In this document: positions 31,874 to 40,647 of the stretch, one piece after another | Numbering within the stretch: the first letter of the stretch is position 1 | Layout: every line of letters starts with the position of its first letter | NCBI GenBank assembly: GCA_031553875.1 | Contig: JAVBKU010000010.1 | Coordinates: forward strand, 1 to 62,982 | Source of the DNA: JAVBKU01 sp031553875 | GTDB lineage: Bacteria > Bacteroidota > Bacteroidia > Bacteroidales > Rikenellaceae | Length of the DNA: 62,982 nt | Reading direction: 5' to 3' | The notes under the pieces: generated by a model | Told to the model about the DNA's origin: nothing | The model's database searches: none | Seen by the model: the letters and a program-made list of their open reading frames with translations, nothing else | Program-made: the position numbers and the translations under genes

Positions 31874-34800
31874 TTATTTAGAATACTGGTCCAGCTCGGA
31901 GGCTATCTCGCTGTTGTCGGTCTCCTTCCAGGTGATGGGCTTAACCTTCTCCTGCAGATACTCGAATATCACGAACAGCACCGGCACCACGAATATCTGG
32001 AGTATCATACCTATCAACATACCGCCGATGGAGCCAGTACCGATGGTCCTGTTGCCGTTGGCGCCCACACCCGAAGCGAGCATCAGGGGCAGAAGGCCGA
32101 TGATAAGAGCGAGCGAGGTCATAAGGATAGGCCTCAGTCGCGCCGCGGCTCCGGCCATCGCCGCACCTGCTATCGACATGCCGCTGGCTCGCCTTTCCAG
32201 GGAGAACTGCGTGATAAGGATGGCGTTCTTGGCCAGCAGACCGATAAGCATGATGAGCGATATCTGCAGGTAGATGTTATTCTCCACACCCATCATCTGG
32301 GCGAAAATGAACGTACCCGCCAGACCGAACGGCAGCGACAGGATCACCACCAGAGGCAGGATGTAGCTCTCGTACTGGGCGCTGAGCAGGAAGTACACGA
32401 AGAGCATACACAGCCCGAAGATCAGTACCGTGGTGTCGCCCGCGCTTTGTTCGTTACGCGTCATACCCGCGAATTCGAAGCCGTAACCGGTGGGGAGGAA
32501 CTCCGCGGCCGTCTCCTGTATGGCCTTGATGGCGTCGCCCGAAGAGTATCCGTCGGCGGGCATACCGTTCACGGCGATAGAGGTGAACATATTGAAACGG
32601 TTGATGTTCTCCGGCCCGTACACCTTATTCAAGGTTATGAACTGCGATATGGGGGCCATATCCTTGCCGTTGCGCACATATATATTATTGAGCGTTTCGG
32701 GAGTGATGCGGTACATAGTGTCGGCCTGGATCATCACCCTGTACAACTTACCGAAACGGTTGAAGTTGGAGGCGTAGACCGCACCGTAATAGCCCTGCAG
32801 TGTGGTGAGTATCTGGTTGGGGCTGAGGCCGGCCTGCTTACACTTCGCGGCATCCACTTCTACCATGTACTGCGGGAAACGAGGGTCGAACGTCGTACGG
32901 GCCACTGCGATCTCGGGCCTCTGCGACAGCTTGGCCACGAACTCCTGCGACAGGGCGAAGAACTTATTCAGGTCGCCGCCGGTCTTATCCTGGAGACTGA
33001 ACTCGAACCCGTTGGTGGCGCTGAAGCCGGGGATCATAGGAGGGGCGAAGATGATGATCTGCGCATCCTTGACCGCCGACGTCCGTCCGTAGGCCCAGTT
33101 GATCACGCTGTTCACGTCCTGTCCCTTCTCCTTGCGTTCATGCCAGGGTATCAGTTTGCATATAAGCGTACCGTACGAGCTGCCGTTACCGGCGATAAAG
33201 CTCATACCGGTGATCTTGGAGCGCTTTTCCACCAGGGGATTGGAGCCCATTATGCTGTCGATCTGGCCCATCACGTAGTCGGTACGCTCGAGCGACGTGG
33301 CGGGAGGCATGCTCACGGTGATGAACATCACACCCATGTCCTCATTGGGCACGAGTCCCTTGGGGGTCCTGGCCATAAGCCATCCCATACCTACGACGAA
33401 CAGGGCGATGAGCGCGAAGCTGATCCACTTATGCTGTATGAAAAAGCGTATCGAATGCTTGTAGCGGCCGAGCATATTGTCGTACGACGCGTTGAACGCC
33501 GTGTGGAACCTCTTCACGAAGCCCGGGGCCTTGATCCCTTTATGTTCCGCATCGTGCGGCTTTAAGAATATGGCACAAAGCGCGGGGCTGAGCGTGAGGG
33601 CGTTGAGCGCCGATATGGCGATGGCGATGGCAAGAGTGATCCCGAACTGGGTGTAGAAGATCCCCGCCGTACCTCCCATGAAGGTCACGGGGATGAACAC
33701 CGCAGCCATCACCAGGGTGATCGACACGATAGCGCCCGCGATCTCGTTCATGGCATCGATAGTGGCCTTGCGGGCCGACTTATATCCCTGGTCGAGCTTG
33801 GCGTGCACCGCCTCGACCACCACTATCGCGTCGTCGACCACAATGGCGATCGCAAGCACGAGGGCGAAGAGGGTCAGGAGGTTGATAGAGAAGCCGAAGA
33901 TATAGAGGAAGAAGAACGTACCTATGATCGACACGGGGATGGATATGGCGGGGATCATGGTCGAACGGAAGTCCTGCAGGAAGATGTACACCACGATGAA
34001 CACCAGGATAAAGGCTTCGATCAGCGTGTGCAACACCTTCTCTATGGAGGCGTAGAGGAAGTCATTGTTGTTGACCAATATGGTGTACTCGATCCCGGGA
34101 GGGAAGTCCTTGGCCGCCTCGTCGAGCATGGCGTTCACATCCTCGATAACCTGTGTGGCGTTCGACCCCGGCATCTGGTACACACCGAGCGTGAGGCCCG
34201 GATGCCCGTTGGTGCTGGTGGTGATACTGTATGTGAGCGCGCCCAACTCCACGCGGGCGATATCCTTCAGGCGTAGTATCTCGCCGTTGGACGTGGCCCT
34301 GATGACGATCTCCTCGAATTCGACAGGCTCCTGCAGGCGACCCTTGTACTTCATAATGTACTGGAACGACTGGTTGCCGTTCTCGCCGAATTTACCCGGC
34401 GCGGCCTCGATATTCTGTTCCGCGAGGGCCGTCACCACGTCCGAGGGCATGAGGTTGTACTGCGCCATCACCTCCGGCTTGAGCCATATGCGCATGGAGT
34501 AGTCCCTGCGTCCCCAGGCCGAAGCCTCGCCCACACCCTTTACGCGCATTATTTGCGGAAGGACGTTGATCTTCACGTAGTTCTCGATGAAGGTCTCGTC
34601 GTAGCTGTCGTCGGGGCTGTATATCGACACCATTTCGAGGATACTGGTCTGTCGTTTGGCCGTTGTCACGCCCACCTGCACCACTTCGGATGGAAGCAGG
34701 GGAGTGGCCTGCGCCACACGGTTCTGGACGTTCACCGCCGCCATGTCGGGATTTGTGCCCTGGTTGAAATATACCACCACCTCGGCGCTACCGTCGTTGG

Positions 34801-35050
34801 TGGCCTTGGAGGTCATGTACGTCATGTTCTCCACACCGTTGATCTGCTCCTCAAGGGGGGCGATAACGCTGTTGAGGATGGTCTGCGCGTTGGCTCCGGT
34901 GTATGTTGTGGATACGCGGATGGTAGGCGGTGCGATGTCGGGATACTGGGCTATGGGGAGCACGGCGATACCCAATATACCGAGGATGACGATTATGATG
35001 GATATTACCGTCGAGAGTACCGGCCGGTTTATAAATTTATCAAGTTTCAT
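31874..35050 (-). CDS. RND multidrug efflux pump, HAE-1 (AcrB/MexB) family
   Basis: A 1058-residue inner membrane pump with the twelve-helix, two-loop layout. It opens with KFINRPVLSTVISIIIVILG and contains DDAIVVVEAVHAKLDQG (helix 4 proton-relay aspartates), the repeat-internal PPATSLERTDYVMGQI and a C-terminal LLPLMLASGVGANGNRTIG. It exports drugs, detergents or bile-type compounds across both membranes in exchange for protons. The substrate range cannot be read from sequence. The adaptor gene lies 131 bases upstream and the outer membrane component 16 bases downstream. Confidence 0.96.
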   Translation of the reverse strand: MKLDKFINRPVLSTVISIIIVILGILGIAVLPIAQYPDIAPPTIRVSTTYTGANAQTILNSVIAPLEEQINGVENMTYMTSKATNDGSAEVVVYFNQGTNPDMAAVNVQNRVAQATPLLPSEVVQVGVTTAKRQTSILEMVSIYSPDDSYDETFIENYVKINVLPQIMRVKGVGEASAWGRRDYSMRIWLKPEVMAQYNLMPSDVVTALAEQNIEAAPGKFGENGNQSFQYIMKYKGRLQEPVEFEEIVIRATSNGEILRLKDIARVELGALTYSITTSTNGHPGLTLGVYQMPGSNATQVIEDVNAMLDEAAKDFPPGIEYTILVNNNDFLYASIEKVLHTLIEAFILVFIVVYIFLQDFRSTMIPAISIPVSIIGTFFFLYIFGFSINLLTLFALVLAIAIVVDDAIVVVEAVHAKLDQGYKSARKATIDAMNEIAGAIVSITLVMAAVFIPVTFMGGTAGIFYTQFGITLAIAIAISALNALTLSPALCAIFLKPHDAEHKGIKAPGFVKRFHTAFNASYDNMLGRYKHSIRFFIQHKWISFALIALFVVGMGWLMARTPKGLVPNEDMGVMFITVSMPPATSLERTDYVMGQIDSIMGSNPLVEKRSKITGMSFIAGNGSSYGTLICKLIPWHERKEKGQDVNSVINWAYGRTSAVKDAQIIIFAPPMIPGFSATNGFEFSLQDKTGGDLNKFFALSQEFVAKLSQRPEIAVARTTFDPRFPQYMVEVDAAKCKQAGLSPNQILTTLQGYYGAVYASNFNRFGKLYRVMIQADTMYRITPETLNNIYVRNGKDMAPISQFITLNKVYGPENINRFNMFTSIAVNGMPADGYSSGDAIKAIQETAAEFLPTGYGFEFAGMTRNEQSAGDTTVLIFGLCMLFVYFLLSAQYESYILPLVVILSLPFGLAGTFIFAQMMGVENNIYLQISLIMLIGLLAKNAILITQFSLERRASGMSIAGAAMAGAAARLRPILMTSLALIIGLLPLMLASGVGANGNRTIGTGSIGGMLIGMILQIFVVPVLFVIFEYLQEKVKPITWKETDNSEIASELDQYSK

Positions 35051-35181
35051 ATTCTATTGCCTTGGATGTTCAATTTTTGTCTGTCGCTTTTCAGGCGGTC
35101 TTTCGTGTGAAAGTGTGCCCCATGTGCGATCTGTTGCGGCTCCGGGCCTTTTCGTAGAGGCGCCGGGGAGAATCTGTGGGA

Positions 35182-36399
35182 TTATTTTGCGGCGGGCTTG
35201 GCCTGCTGTCCTGCCCCTGCGCCACTCTTGGTGATGGCTTCGATCCTTGCGGCCGATTCTTCGGGGGTGATGGGTTTGATCTTCATGCCGTTGCGTATGG
35301 AAGAGATACCCTCTACCACGATCCTGTCGCCGGATTTGAGCCCGCTGGTCACGATGTAGTTGCTGCCTGTGCTAAGGGGCGATACTGTGATCCCCCATGC
35401 CTGTACGGTCGAGCTGTCCGAGAGCAGGTAGACGAATTTCTTGTCCTGTATCTCGTATGTGGCCTTCTGGGGTATTACCATCACGCCGGAGTAGATCGTG
35501 GGTATCAATACCTGACCTGTGCTGCCGCTGCGAAGTACATTGCCGGTGTTGGGGAACGAGGCGCGCACGCTGGCCGCTCCCGTAGCGGGGTCTATCACGC
35601 CGCTTAGGGTTTCGATCTTACCCTTGGAGGCGAAGATACTGCCGTCGGCAAGCTTCAGCGATACCTGCGGCAGTTTGCTCAGGGCGCTCTTGGTCTGTCC
35701 GCCGGCCGCGCGCATCATTTCGAGTATCTGCTTCTCGTTCATGGAGAAGTAGGCGAACATCTCGGAGTTGTCCGACACGGTGGTCATAGGGATGGTGATC
35801 GTGGGGCCTACGAGACTGCCAACACGGAAAGGAATGCTGCCGACCACGCCGTTGGAGGGGCTGGTCACCGAGGTGTATGACAGGTTCTTGCGGGCGTTAA
35901 CCAGCTGCGCATCAGCCTGAGCCAGAAGGGCTTCCTTGGTGGCGAGGTCGTTCTCGGCCATCTGCAGCTCGTATTCGCTGATTATATTCCTCGACTGTAG
36001 CTCGCGCTTGTTGTCTGCGGTGAGCTTGGCGGTGGAAACGTTGCTCCCGGCCACCTTCACGGCCGCTTCGGCCACCTTAACGGCCGCCTCGTACTGCACG
36101 GGATCTATTATAAATAAGGTCTGCCCCTTGCGCACTACCGAGCCTTCATCGACGCAGAGCTTGGTGATGAAACCGCTCACCTGGGGCCTGATCTCGATAT
36201 CCTGGCGCCCTTTGATGGTAGCGGGGAAGACCTGGTCGAGGGTGGCGTCGGTAGCTTCCACGGTGATCGTGGCCAGCTCCCTGGGACCCTGCTGTTGCAT
36301 TGATTTGTCAGGACCGCCGCACGAGGCGAGAGCTACGCATACGATGGCGGCAAGGGTTGTCCTGGATGATGTTACGGAATTCAAAAAATGGATTTTCAT
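35182..36399 (-). CDS. RND efflux periplasmic adaptor (AcrA/HlyD family) lipoprotein
   Basis: A 405-residue lipoprotein adaptor (lipobox LASC, Cys at 27). It has the lipoyl-like half motif ATIKGRQDIEIRPQVSGFI, an alpha-helical hairpin (VKVAEAAVKVAGSNVSTAKL onward), the second lipoyl half YTSVTSPSNGVVGSIPFRVG and a beta-barrel domain. I place the start at ATG 36,399 because it gives the lipoprotein signal; upstream in-frame codons to 36,702 cross the promoter. It is the first gene of the pump operon. Confidence 0.94.
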   Translation of the reverse strand: MKIHFLNSVTSSRTTLAAIVCVALASCGGPDKSMQQQGPRELATITVEATDATLDQVFPATIKGRQDIEIRPQVSGFITKLCVDEGSVVRKGQTLFIIDPVQYEAAVKVAEAAVKVAGSNVSTAKLTADNKRELQSRNIISEYELQMAENDLATKEALLAQADAQLVNARKNLSYTSVTSPSNGVVGSIPFRVGSLVGPTITIPMTTVSDNSEMFAYFSMNEKQILEMMRAAGGQTKSALSKLPQVSLKLADGSIFASKGKIETLSGVIDPATGAASVRASFPNTGNVLRSGSTGQVLIPTIYSGVMVIPQKATYEIQDKKFVYLLSDSSTVQAWGITVSPLSTGSNYIVTSGLKSGDRIVVEGISSIRNGMKIKPITPEESAARIEAITKSGAGAGQQAKPAAK

Positions 36400-36508
36400 A
36401 TATATACGAATTTTGTTTGTCGTTGACTGAAGGTCTTCCCGTGGGAGGCCCGTGTTTATTCGCCTTAGGCCTTGTGCTAGGTAACGGGCACCCGGCGATT
36501 TCATTGCG

Positions 36509-36516
36509 CAAAGGTA
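36509..36516 (-). promoter_or_regulatory. -7 element of the RND efflux operon
   Basis: The minus strand reads TACCTTTG, about 110 bases before the adaptor start. TTG triplets lie upstream, but spacing is not ideal. Confidence 0.55.
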
Positions 36517-36700
36517 GGAATTATTACCCAAACAAGATACCCCGACTGTTCGCAAAAAAGTTCCGTTCAAGGTTGGTTTTATGCGTTTCAGCCCATAAAA
36601 TGGCCTGTATCCGCCATTTGTAGACAGCATTTTCGGGGAAATAAATTGGAAGTTTTGGCTTAAAGTGCGAAGCAGAGGATGTATGTGGGTACGAGTTACC

Positions 36701-36736
36701 ATCGTATTCTTGAAAAAATCTTTTCAAGAATACGAT
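36701..36736. terminator. Perfect 16-base inverted repeat after the metalloprotease gene
   Basis: Arms at 36,701-36,716 and 36,721-36,736 are exact reverse complements with a 4-base loop, 42 bases after the metalloprotease stop. There is no T-run after it on the minus strand, so it may act as an mRNA-end stabiliser or another site rather than a simple terminator. Confidence 0.6.
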
Positions 36737-36778
36737 TCGGTACCTCTTGTATGTCCTGAATGGTGCCCTCCGGCGCCG

Positions 36779-39436
36779 TTATTTCATCGCGCTTTCTATC
36801 TTCTGCAACAGCAGGGAATAGTGGGTGCGGGTCTCTTTCGAACCGGTGTTCTTCATCCTGGTAAGCAGTTCCTTAGCCTTCATCACCTTGCCGTAGCAGA
36901 GCGGTTCCTGGGGATAGACGTAGCCAGAAAGGGGGCGCTGGCGTTCGAAGCCCGAGGTCTCGCCGTTAAGTAGGGAAGAGAGCAGGTCGCTGCCCGTGGC
37001 GGTCGAGAACATGCCGCACCTCTTATCGCGGCAGTTGTGGCCGTGGTGCCCGCCTGCGTCGGCCGCAGCTCCTGCTTCCGCAAAATCGCTCAGAGTCCTC
37101 ACTATCGACACCGACACCTCGTTCTTGAGGCCCGACATGCCGAGCATCACATCGATATAATATATCTGGTTGGTCATGTCGCGCGGCGAGAGGGTCTGCC
37201 CTTTCAAGGTCTTGTCGAATATGGCCTTGAAAGCCATATCGGCGTTCTCCTGCGGGGTGTAGGCGTTCTTCGCGGGGTCGGTCAGGCGCCCCATAGCCCC
37301 GTGGCCCGCCACTATCATGGACACGATCAGGCGTTGCACGGATATGGAGAGGTTGCCCTGCATGGATATCTCCTTTGTGAGCGGGTTGTTCTCTATCCAG
37401 TCGAGGTCTTTAAGCTGGTCGCACAGGAACTTCTGCGCCCGGCGCTGGTAGTCGCCGTCTATGAACGAATACGACGGCCTCGGGTCGCCCTCCTTGCGCT
37501 CGTTGAGCATCAGGCCACCCTTCACGTTGTAGGCGTGGAGCATGAAACGCAGGTACTGGTTGATAAGAGAGGTATACATGAATTCGCGGAAGGCGAGGTC
37601 CTTGTCATCGGCCGCCACCCATTTGTTGGTGTTCTCGAGGATAAGGCGCAGGTTCCTGACGCCATATTCGCCGGCTTTCACCAGATCGTCGCCCAGGTCC
37701 TCGTTCTGGGCAGTGGGGTCGAGGGTATAGGTGAATTGCTGTTTGCCATAGCGATATACGGGGTCGGCGGCCTTCTCGCTTATCCACTTGTCGAGGGTCG
37801 GCACTTCGTCCTTAGCCGTGGCGGCATCGAAAATCGGGGAGTAGAGCCACTTCACGGCGTAGTAGTCGTAGACGCCCATGCGAGGTGGGGTCATCTTCAC
37901 GCCCTTGGCCCCGTCGCCGGGCTGTGCCACGTGATTGTAGCGGGCGTAGTCCATGATAGATACCGTGGTGCCGTACTTCTGCGTGAACGACGCCGAGCGT
38001 AGGGAGTCGGTGGGTATGGCGGCCGAGGAGGCCATATTATGCATGAAGCCGAGGCAGTGGCCTATCTCGTGCGATATGACGTTGCGCAGTGCGTCGCCCA
38101 TCACCTCTTTGGGTAATTCCTTGCGGCGCACGGAGGTGTCGGCGGCGGCGGTCTGCAGGTAGCGCCACATGGCGATAAGGCGCGTGACGTCGTTATAAAC
38201 CATAACCGAGGCGCTCACGAGTTCGCCCGTGCGGGGGTCGTCCCACGAGGGGCCCATGGCGTTCATTATCGAGATGGGTACGTAGCGCAGGCAGGAGTAT
38301 TTCAGGTTGTCAGGGTCGAACTCGGGGTCGTCCGTGGGGTAGTCGAGCGCGCGGACGGCATCCTTGAAGCCGATAGCCTCGAACGGCTTGTTCCATTCCA
38401 GTATGCCCTCCCGGATATAGGGCTTCCAATCCTCGGGGAAGTTCTTGTCTATATAAAAGGTAATGGGCTTGGCCGGAGCGGTGAGTTCGCCTTTTTTGAA
38501 CGCCGCCGTGTCGGAGGGCTCCAGGCGCCAGTGCTGGGCTAGGTAGAGCGGTTTCGTCCCGGCGTTCATGTCGGACGAGAAAAGGGCCTTGCGCGAGGTG
38601 AAAATATTCATGCGCGAGTCGGCGATACGAGGGCGCATTGGCTTCTCGGGTAGGAGCATGAGGGTGCGGGTGACCAGGGCTGTGAAGGGACTCTTTTTCT
38701 CCAGGCGGCTGGCGCTGGCGCCGCTGCCCTGCGACAGGTTGATCGAGTAGCTCAGGTAGCTCTTGACGGTCACATTGTCGTCGAAAGCCTTGATGTCGGA
38801 GAGGAAACTCTTGCTCCTCTCGAACATCACCTGCCTCGTGTAGGGCGGCCGGGCGTACTTGCTGTACGGGTCGAAGGGAGTGAGGTCGGGGTTTTCGCTT
38901 AAGAACAGGTCGGTGGCGTCGATAACCACATTCGAGCTGTCGGCGTTATAGGCCTCGATCTTGAACGAGGCGTAGATGCTCGGCAGGCTGGAGCGCTTCA
39001 CGGCGTCGCTGATACCCGGGTCGCCGGGGGCCGCCTCATAGTAGCTGTATATGCGCCTGAGCTGGATATTGCCTCCCATCATCGTGAACATCACGTGCAG
39101 AGGGTCGCCCGGCTTGTAGCCCACCGCGCCGTGCTCGTTACTGCTGATCTCCGAAATGGTCGAGCCCAGGAGCATTTCGCGTCCGAACACCGACTTGGGA
39201 ATTTCGAGCAGGAGCTTCACGCTGTCGACCTTATGCAGGGTGATGAAACCCTTTCGTGTGAGGCGCTTCTTGCCGTCGAAGAGCTTCTCGTAGTCCGATT
39301 TTTTCTTTACGGCAGGGGCTGCGGTGGTCGTAGTGGCCTTTTTGCCGACCTTGACCGATCTCTTTTTTGGGGCGGAGAATACGATGGCCGGAATAAGAGC
39401 GGCGATGCAAAGGAGGGTTGTTACCTTATATTTCAT
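36779..39436 (-). CDS. Secreted zinc-dependent metalloprotease (DUF5117/DUF5118 type)
   Basis: An 885-residue exported protein with a signal peptide (IVFSA). Residues 30-90 form a basic, Thr/Ala-rich region and then a DUF5118-like segment. Residues of about 90-300 resemble DUF5117. A metzincin-type catalytic centre, HEIGHCLGFMHNMASS, begins at residue 456 and provides three zinc-binding His residues and the catalytic Glu. MDYARYNHV downstream may provide the Met-turn. A His-, Gly- and Cys-rich stretch near 800 (GGHHGHNCRDKRCG) is unusual and could bind metal. Family members are common in Bacteroidetes; substrates are unknown. It is followed by a long inverted repeat. Confidence 0.88.
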   Translation of the reverse strand: MKYKVTTLLCIAALIPAIVFSAPKKRSVKVGKKATTTTAAPAVKKKSDYEKLFDGKKRLTRKGFITLHKVDSVKLLLEIPKSVFGREMLLGSTISEISSNEHGAVGYKPGDPLHVMFTMMGGNIQLRRIYSYYEAAPGDPGISDAVKRSSLPSIYASFKIEAYNADSSNVVIDATDLFLSENPDLTPFDPYSKYARPPYTRQVMFERSKSFLSDIKAFDDNVTVKSYLSYSINLSQGSGASASRLEKKSPFTALVTRTLMLLPEKPMRPRIADSRMNIFTSRKALFSSDMNAGTKPLYLAQHWRLEPSDTAAFKKGELTAPAKPITFYIDKNFPEDWKPYIREGILEWNKPFEAIGFKDAVRALDYPTDDPEFDPDNLKYSCLRYVPISIMNAMGPSWDDPRTGELVSASVMVYNDVTRLIAMWRYLQTAAADTSVRRKELPKEVMGDALRNVISHEIGHCLGFMHNMASSAAIPTDSLRSASFTQKYGTTVSIMDYARYNHVAQPGDGAKGVKMTPPRMGVYDYYAVKWLYSPIFDAATAKDEVPTLDKWISEKAADPVYRYGKQQFTYTLDPTAQNEDLGDDLVKAGEYGVRNLRLILENTNKWVAADDKDLAFREFMYTSLINQYLRFMLHAYNVKGGLMLNERKEGDPRPSYSFIDGDYQRRAQKFLCDQLKDLDWIENNPLTKEISMQGNLSISVQRLIVSMIVAGHGAMGRLTDPAKNAYTPQENADMAFKAIFDKTLKGQTLSPRDMTNQIYYIDVMLGMSGLKNEVSVSIVRTLSDFAEAGAAADAGGHHGHNCRDKRCGMFSTATGSDLLSSLLNGETSGFERQRPLSGYVYPQEPLCYGKVMKAKELLTRMKNTGSKETRTHYSLLLQKIESAMK

Positions 39437-39441
39437 AGTGG

Positions 39442-40644
39442 TTATTTTGAATTTACTGTTTTTTTAGTTGCCCCTATGGCTTTGCGCAGCCGTGGAGCCA
39501 TGATACTGTTGATGATGCCGATACATGCCACCAGGGCGAACGACCACCGCAGACTCGATGCCTGTGCGATGAAGCCTATCACCGGAGGCCCCAACAGGAA
39601 TCCCAGAAATCCTATCGACGACACCGCCGCCAGTGCAGGCCCGGGAGGCATGGTGGTCGACTTGCCTGCCAGGCTGTAACAAATGGGCACTACCGACGAT
39701 ATGCCGAACCCAACTAACATAAACCCTGCCGTGGCAGTCACGAGCGTGGGGAATATCACCGCGACGGCCAACCCCGAGAATATGAGCAGGCCGCTCACCT
39801 GTATCACCCTCACCGCCCCGAAACGCATTATAAGGCGGTCGGCCACGAACCTTCCCGTGGCCATCATGCACATGCAGCCGATATAGCCTAAGCGCACGAG
39901 TTCTTTGGGCGGGTTTATCACCGTCTCGAAGTAGACGCCGCTCCAGTCGAACATCGTCCCCTCGCAGGCCATATTGGCGAAGGTGATAAGCCCCAGGAGA
40001 AGAATGTAGCGGTCGGCGCGGAATATACTTCCCTTCTCCTTATCTTTTTTCTCCGTGCGGGCCATGTCGCGGGGCAGGGTCATACGCCCCATGACCAGCA
40101 GGTTTATGGCGCAGATGCCGAATATGATGCAGAAGTGGCCGAACGGCTCTATGTCGGCAGAGACCATCCACGTGCTTATCACTCCGCCGACGAATCCTGC
40201 GATACTCCACAGGCCGTGGAACGTGCCCATGATACTACGTCCGTAGAGTCGCTCCACGCCCACACCCTGCGTGTTTATGGCGATGTTTGCCATATTGGCC
40301 GCCGAGCCGAAGAGGAATAGCGCGCCCCAGAGGTGCCACATCGAATCCATCAGCCCCAGCAGTACGAGCATCGCGGGATAAAACAGGGCCACCGTGGTCA
40401 GCACCCTGCGGCTCCCGAAGCGGTTGACCAGCATGGCCGATAACGGGACGGTGCTCAACTGGCCCAACGGGATGGCCAACAGGAGTGTTCCCAGCGCGGC
40501 ATCACCCAATCCGAGGGTGTTCTTGATGTCGGGAATACGGCTCGCCCAACTGGCGAAGACCAACCCCTGCATAAAGAAGAAAGTCCCCACCGCTATGCGG
40601 TAATAGCACAGCGTGGTCATTCGTACTTCCGGCAACAATCCCAT
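39442..40644 (-). CDS. MFS transporter
   Basis: A 400-residue inner membrane protein with twelve predicted helices. It begins with IAVGTFFFMQGLVFASWASRIPDIKN and has NRFGSRRVLTT in the loop after helix 2, an MFS signature. A central loop of charged residues (ARTEKKDKEKG) separates the halves. The substrate is unknown; sugar or drug export are both typical for this subgroup. It begins 3 bases after the FAD oxidoreductase stop, so the two are translationally coupled, suggesting that it moves a substrate or product of that enzyme. ATG 40,620 is an alternative start. Confidence 0.88.
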   Translation of the reverse strand: MGLLPEVRMTTLCYYRIAVGTFFFMQGLVFASWASRIPDIKNTLGLGDAALGTLLLAIPLGQLSTVPLSAMLVNRFGSRRVLTTVALFYPAMLVLLGLMDSMWHLWGALFLFGSAANMANIAINTQGVGVERLYGRSIMGTFHGLWSIAGFVGGVISTWMVSADIEPFGHFCIIFGICAINLLVMGRMTLPRDMARTEKKDKEKGSIFRADRYILLLGLITFANMACEGTMFDWSGVYFETVINPPKELVRLGYIGCMCMMATGRFVADRLIMRFGAVRVIQVSGLLIFSGLAVAVIFPTLVTATAGFMLVGFGISSVVPICYSLAGKSTTMPPGPALAAVSSIGFLGFLLGPPVIGFIAQASSLRWSFALVACIGIINSIMAPRLRKAIGATKKTVNSK

Positions 40645-40647
40645 GAT

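Noticed and set aside
36400..36702. N-terminal extension of the efflux adaptor
   Set aside because: It would bury the lipoprotein signal about 100 residues inside and cover the promoter.
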